DNA from: Tateyamaria sp. Alg231-49
GTDB taxonomy: Bacteria > Pseudomonadota > Alphaproteobacteria > Rhodobacterales > Rhodobacteraceae
Assembly: GCF_900143535.1 (NCBI RefSeq)
Contig: NZ_FRFA01000002.1
Span: forward strand, 62,001-126,000
DNA: 64,000 nt
Reading direction: 5' to 3'
This document shows, piece by piece, positions 61,515 to 64,000 of this stretch. Within the stretch, counting starts at the first letter, position 1. Each line of letters begins with the position of its first letter. A program made the translations under genes and the position numbers. The notes under the pieces are model-generated. The model saw only the letters and a program-made list of their open reading frames with translations. It was not told where the DNA came from and ran no database searches.

Positions 61515-62318
61515 ATGTCATTTTCCATCAGCGGCAAGACCGCGATTGTGACCGGTGCCGCAAACGGCATTGGTCTGGCCATTGCCCGACATTTTGCAGA
61601 TCGCGGAGCAAACGTGATGTGCGCGGATATGGATGAAAAGCGCCTTGCGGATGAGTTGGGTGATGTAGCGGACGATGCCAGCATTCGTTATTTCGCAGGC
61701 GATCTGCGGCAACGGCTGACCATCGCCAACCTGATTTCGGCAACCATTGATGCCTTTGATGAGATCGACATTCTTGTGAATGCCTCGCGTCAGGTCATGG
61801 AAACCGATGCGCTCAACCCCGAAGACATGTCTGTGGACGATCTGTTTCAGCAGAATGTCATGACCGCACTGCGGCTGACCCAGCAAGTCGCCCGTCGGAT
61901 GATCAAACAGAACGAGGGGCGTGAAGGGGATGGTGGCAGAGGCTCGATTATCAACCTCAGCTCAATCGCTGCGCACCAGACGCGACCTGAGTTGCTGGGA
62001 TATTCCATTGCTTCGGCGGGGCTGGAACAGATGACACGTTCCATGGCCTTGGCGTTGGCGCCGTCGGGCATTCGCGTAAATGCCGTGGCGTTTGGGTCGG
62101 TCATGTCTGCGTCGCTTAAATCCTCGATCAGCAGAAATCCGGATTGGCGCGAAGAGATCGAGCAACGCACGCCGCTCCATCGGATCGCCAGTCCGACTGA
62201 GTTGGTAGATGCCGTGCAGTTCCTTGCGTCGGACGGATCAGGCTTTGTTACCGGGGATGTCATGACAGTGGATGGCGGACGCAGCCTGCTGGATGCAGTC
62301 GAGTCGCCTGCGCACTAA
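61515..62318 (+). CDS. SDR family protein lacking the catalytic lysine
   Basis: 267 residues. A classical short-chain dehydrogenase/reductase fold with the NAD(P) site TGAANGIGLAIARHFADRG near the N-terminus, the usual NLSS catalytic Ser (about 150) and Tyr163. The Y-x-x-x-K motif reads YSIAS, so the lysine is replaced by Ser167. The N-N-A-G motif is also altered (LVNASRQ). Activity may be lost or changed. It sits in a tight series after clpS and the RsmC-like gene (2-base gap) and 69 bases before hemF. Confidence 0.88.
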   Translation: MSFSISGKTAIVTGAANGIGLAIARHFADRGANVMCADMDEKRLADELGDVADDASIRYFAGDLRQRLTIANLISATIDAFDEIDILVNASRQVMETDALNPEDMSVDDLFQQNVMTALRLTQQVARRMIKQNEGREGDGGRGSIINLSSIAAHQTRPELLGYSIASAGLEQMTRSMALALAPSGIRVNAVAFGSVMSASLKSSISRNPDWREEIEQRTPLHRIASPTELVDAVQFLASDGSGFVTGDVMTVDGGRSLLDAVESPAH

Positions 62319-62387
62319 GGTGCTTTTGCTCTTGGCCCCCGAGCGGCCCTTGGGCTAGAAAAGTGTCAACTTTACAGGACGGCGCCC

Positions 62388-63281
62388 ATGACCGAACAGT
62401 TCGACACCCAGAAAACCCGCGCCGCTGCTTGGTTCCGCCAATTGCGCGACGATATTGTTGCGGCTTTTGAGGGTTTAGAGGCAAGCCACGACACTGGTCC
62501 GATGTCAGACGCAGCCCCTGGCGCGTTTGATGTGAGTGAGACCAAGCGCACATCTGATGACGGGTCAGATGCTGGCGGTGGTTTGATGAGCGTGATGCGG
62601 GGCGGGCGTGTGTTTGAGAAGGTCGGCGTCAACATTTCGACCGTTTATGGCACCTTGGGCGAGCGCGCACAGAACGCCATGGCCGCGCGCAAGGGCATTC
62701 CGGGCATGAAAGACGATCCGCGCTTTTGGGCCTCGGGCATCAGCCTCGTTGCGCATATGCAGAACCCGCATGTGCCTGCGGTGCATATGAACACGCGCAT
62801 GTTCTGGACGCCCCATGCGTGGTGGTTCGGCGGCGGGTCTGATTTGAATCCTTGCATCGAGTATGATGAGGATACGGGTCGTTTCCATGACCAGCAGCGG
62901 GTGCACCTCGACCCGCATGGTGCGGATCTGTACCCCAAGCTCAAAGAATGGGCGGACGAGTATTTTTATGTCCCGCATCGTGGCCGCGCCCGCGGTGTTG
63001 GTGGGATTTTTATGGACGACCTCTGCACCGGAGACTGGGAGGCCGATTTTGCCCTGACGCAGGACATTGGCCGCGCGTTTTTGCCTGCGTACCTGCCGCT
63101 GGTCGAAAAGCGTCGGGTGCAGCCTTGGGACGACGCGGACAAGGATGCGCAGCTGGTGCATCGCGGTCTTTATGCAGAATACAACCTTGTCTACGACCGG
63201 GGCACCAAGTTTGGTCTGGAGACAGGCCACGACGCCAACGCCGTGTTGATGAGCCTGCCGCCTTTGGCAAAGTGGGTTTGA
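62388..63281 (+). CDS. hemF: Oxygen-dependent coproporphyrinogen III oxidase
   Basis: 297 residues, full length. It carries the HemF blocks GGRVFEKVGVNISTVYG, MNTRMFWTPHAWWFGGGSDL, RGVGGIFMDDL, and QLVHRGLYAEYNLVYDRGTK with KFGLETGHDANAVLMSLPP. It decarboxylates coproporphyrinogen III to protoporphyrinogen IX using O2, in haem synthesis. GGACGGCGCCC precedes the ATG. It is the last plus-strand gene and is convergent with a TPR protein gene across 7 bases. Confidence 0.97.
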   Translation: MTEQFDTQKTRAAAWFRQLRDDIVAAFEGLEASHDTGPMSDAAPGAFDVSETKRTSDDGSDAGGGLMSVMRGGRVFEKVGVNISTVYGTLGERAQNAMAARKGIPGMKDDPRFWASGISLVAHMQNPHVPAVHMNTRMFWTPHAWWFGGGSDLNPCIEYDEDTGRFHDQQRVHLDPHGADLYPKLKEWADEYFYVPHRGRARGVGGIFMDDLCTGDWEADFALTQDIGRAFLPAYLPLVEKRRVQPWDDADKDAQLVHRGLYAEYNLVYDRGTKFGLETGHDANAVLMSLPPLAKWV

Positions 63282-63288
63282 CCGGGGT

Positions 63289-64000
63289 CTAAGCCGCCTT
63301 TGCGCGACACAGACAGCTTGCGCGGATCGCGATATCTGCGCGCGCTGTCGCCTGATCCAAGAGCCCCTTGATATGCGTGATCTCCACCGTCTCACCGCGC
63401 CTCTGCAGACATTCGTGCAACCCATGCAAGGCCCAGACGTTGCGGGGATGTTGGCTTGGGCGTGGTAGTTTGCCATCCAGTCCAAGATCCGCACGGTAAA
63501 CGGCCTCGGCCTCTTCGTGCTCTCCCGCCTCCATCAGAAGTGCGCCCAACGCGTGGCGCGTCGGCTGCGGCCATGACCATGGTTCTTCGTAAAGCAGGTT
63601 GTCGTCGCATGCGACGGCTGCACGCAGATGGTCTAGCCCTTCGGCCTTGCGCCCGGCTTTGAACGCTATTTCGCCGCGCATCATCTGTTCGGCCACACCT
63701 AGCACATCGCGCGCGGCGTTCTGGAACAGGTAACGGTCCTCTGGCACGGCTGCATAGGCGGCATCGAAGGCGGCGCCAGCGGTCTCAGCTTCTTCGTGGC
63801 GGCCCAGATTGGCCAGTGCGACGGCGCGCGCGTAGAGGATCAGCGCATTTGTCGTCGTGTAGAGTTCTTTGTCCTCGGGCAGGTCCAGATCAAGGATGTC
63901 TGACCACATCCCAAAGCGCACATAGACGTGCGGTTCGGCTGCGACGAAGGTTTCAAACAGGTCGGGGTAGACGCGGACAACTTCGTCCGGCACCTCGGCA
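63289..64000 (-). CDS. TPR-repeat protein (N-terminus beyond window)
   Basis: The frame is open to the window edge, so only the C-terminal 237 or so residues are seen. They consist of helical tetratricopeptide-like repeats, for example YARAVALANLGRHEEAETAG, EQMMRGEIAFKAGRKAEGLD, HALGALLMEAGEHEEAEAVY, and the ending HPRNVWALHGLHECLQRRGE. Such tails occur in large TPR proteins of unknown function. There is a short Cys pair near the end (ASCLCRAK). It is convergent with hemF. No partner can be inferred. Confidence 0.82.
   Translation of the reverse strand, partial: AEVPDEVVRVYPDLFETFVAAEPHVYVRFGMWSDILDLDLPEDKELYTTTNALILYARAVALANLGRHEEAETAGAAFDAAYAAVPEDRYLFQNAARDVLGVAEQMMRGEIAFKAGRKAEGLDHLRAAVACDDNLLYEEPWSWPQPTRHALGALLMEAGEHEEAEAVYRADLGLDGKLPRPSQHPRNVWALHGLHECLQRRGETVEITHIKGLLDQATARADIAIRASCLCRAKAA

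Overview
The window reads as chromosomal DNA of a marine alphaproteobacterium of the Rhodobacterales (Roseobacter group). The basis is the set of proteins recognised: a (beta-methyl)malyl-CoA lyase very like Rhodobacter Mcl1, a TrcR/DUF1013 cell-cycle regulator, TIGR02300 (FYDLN-acid), COQ9, DUF1244, DUF6552, a membrane-anchored cytochrome c, the DgcN/DgcA D-glutamate pair and a Yej-type peptide importer. The DNA looks moderately GC-rich with long antisense shadow frames. No phage, transposase, CRISPR array, rRNA operon or plasmid function was seen. I cannot name the species.

Layout. 1-3.6 kb: the 3' part of a GAF/adenylate cyclase gene, a strange Met/Pro-rich orphan protein, and a 119-bp tandem repeat built from the 3' end of tRNA-Ala(GGC). 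3.6-8.9 kb: TIGR02300, a YgjP-like metalloprotease, a GntR regulator, accA, a divergent lysE/lrp pair, a DUF302 protein and a small lytic-transglycosylase lipoprotein. 8.9-13.0 kb: mcl1 divergent from a dgcN-dgcA-D-amino-acid aminotransferase operon. 13.1-18.1 kb: SPFH/NfeD pair, DUF1244, N-formylglutamate amidohydrolase family, pyk, rpmI-rplT. 18.1-25 kb: OmpA-like protein and pheS/pheT split by three small genes. 25-30 kb: LysR/methyltransferase pair, YtoQ, GMC oxidoreductase, GST, mscL.

30.2-33.5 kb holds the most system-like locus: a three-gene operon of an exported pseudo-caspase/peptidoglycan-binding protein, a membrane HAMP sensor with a c-type haem motif, and a Hanks-type Ser/Thr kinase with two C-terminal repeats. 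The sensor and kinase genes overlap. I infer a haem-dependent (redox or gas) envelope signalling module; this has not been tested.

33.7-49.8 kb: rpsU, coq9, a decayed membrane-protein gene, a PIG3-like quinone reductase, RNase T2, trcR, threonine aldolase, a recR/ybaB/dnaX cluster interrupted by small membrane-protein genes, a TetR/hydrolase pair sharing a large palindromic operator, the 4.5S SRP RNA gene, a CpdB-like nucleotidase, nudC, pheA (prephenate dehydratase) and a cycM-type cytochrome. 49.9-64 kb: the yejABEF operon ending in a perfect palindrome, a small coupled gene pair opposite a LysR gene, a Lys-rich orphan, a D,D-carboxypeptidase, a HAD hydrolase, clpS, an RsmC-like methyltransferase, an SDR lacking its catalytic lysine, hemF and the end of a TPR protein.

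Most of the window is ordinary core metabolism and housekeeping. Start codons were moved inward wherever an internal start had a better ribosome binding site, signal peptide or family fit.
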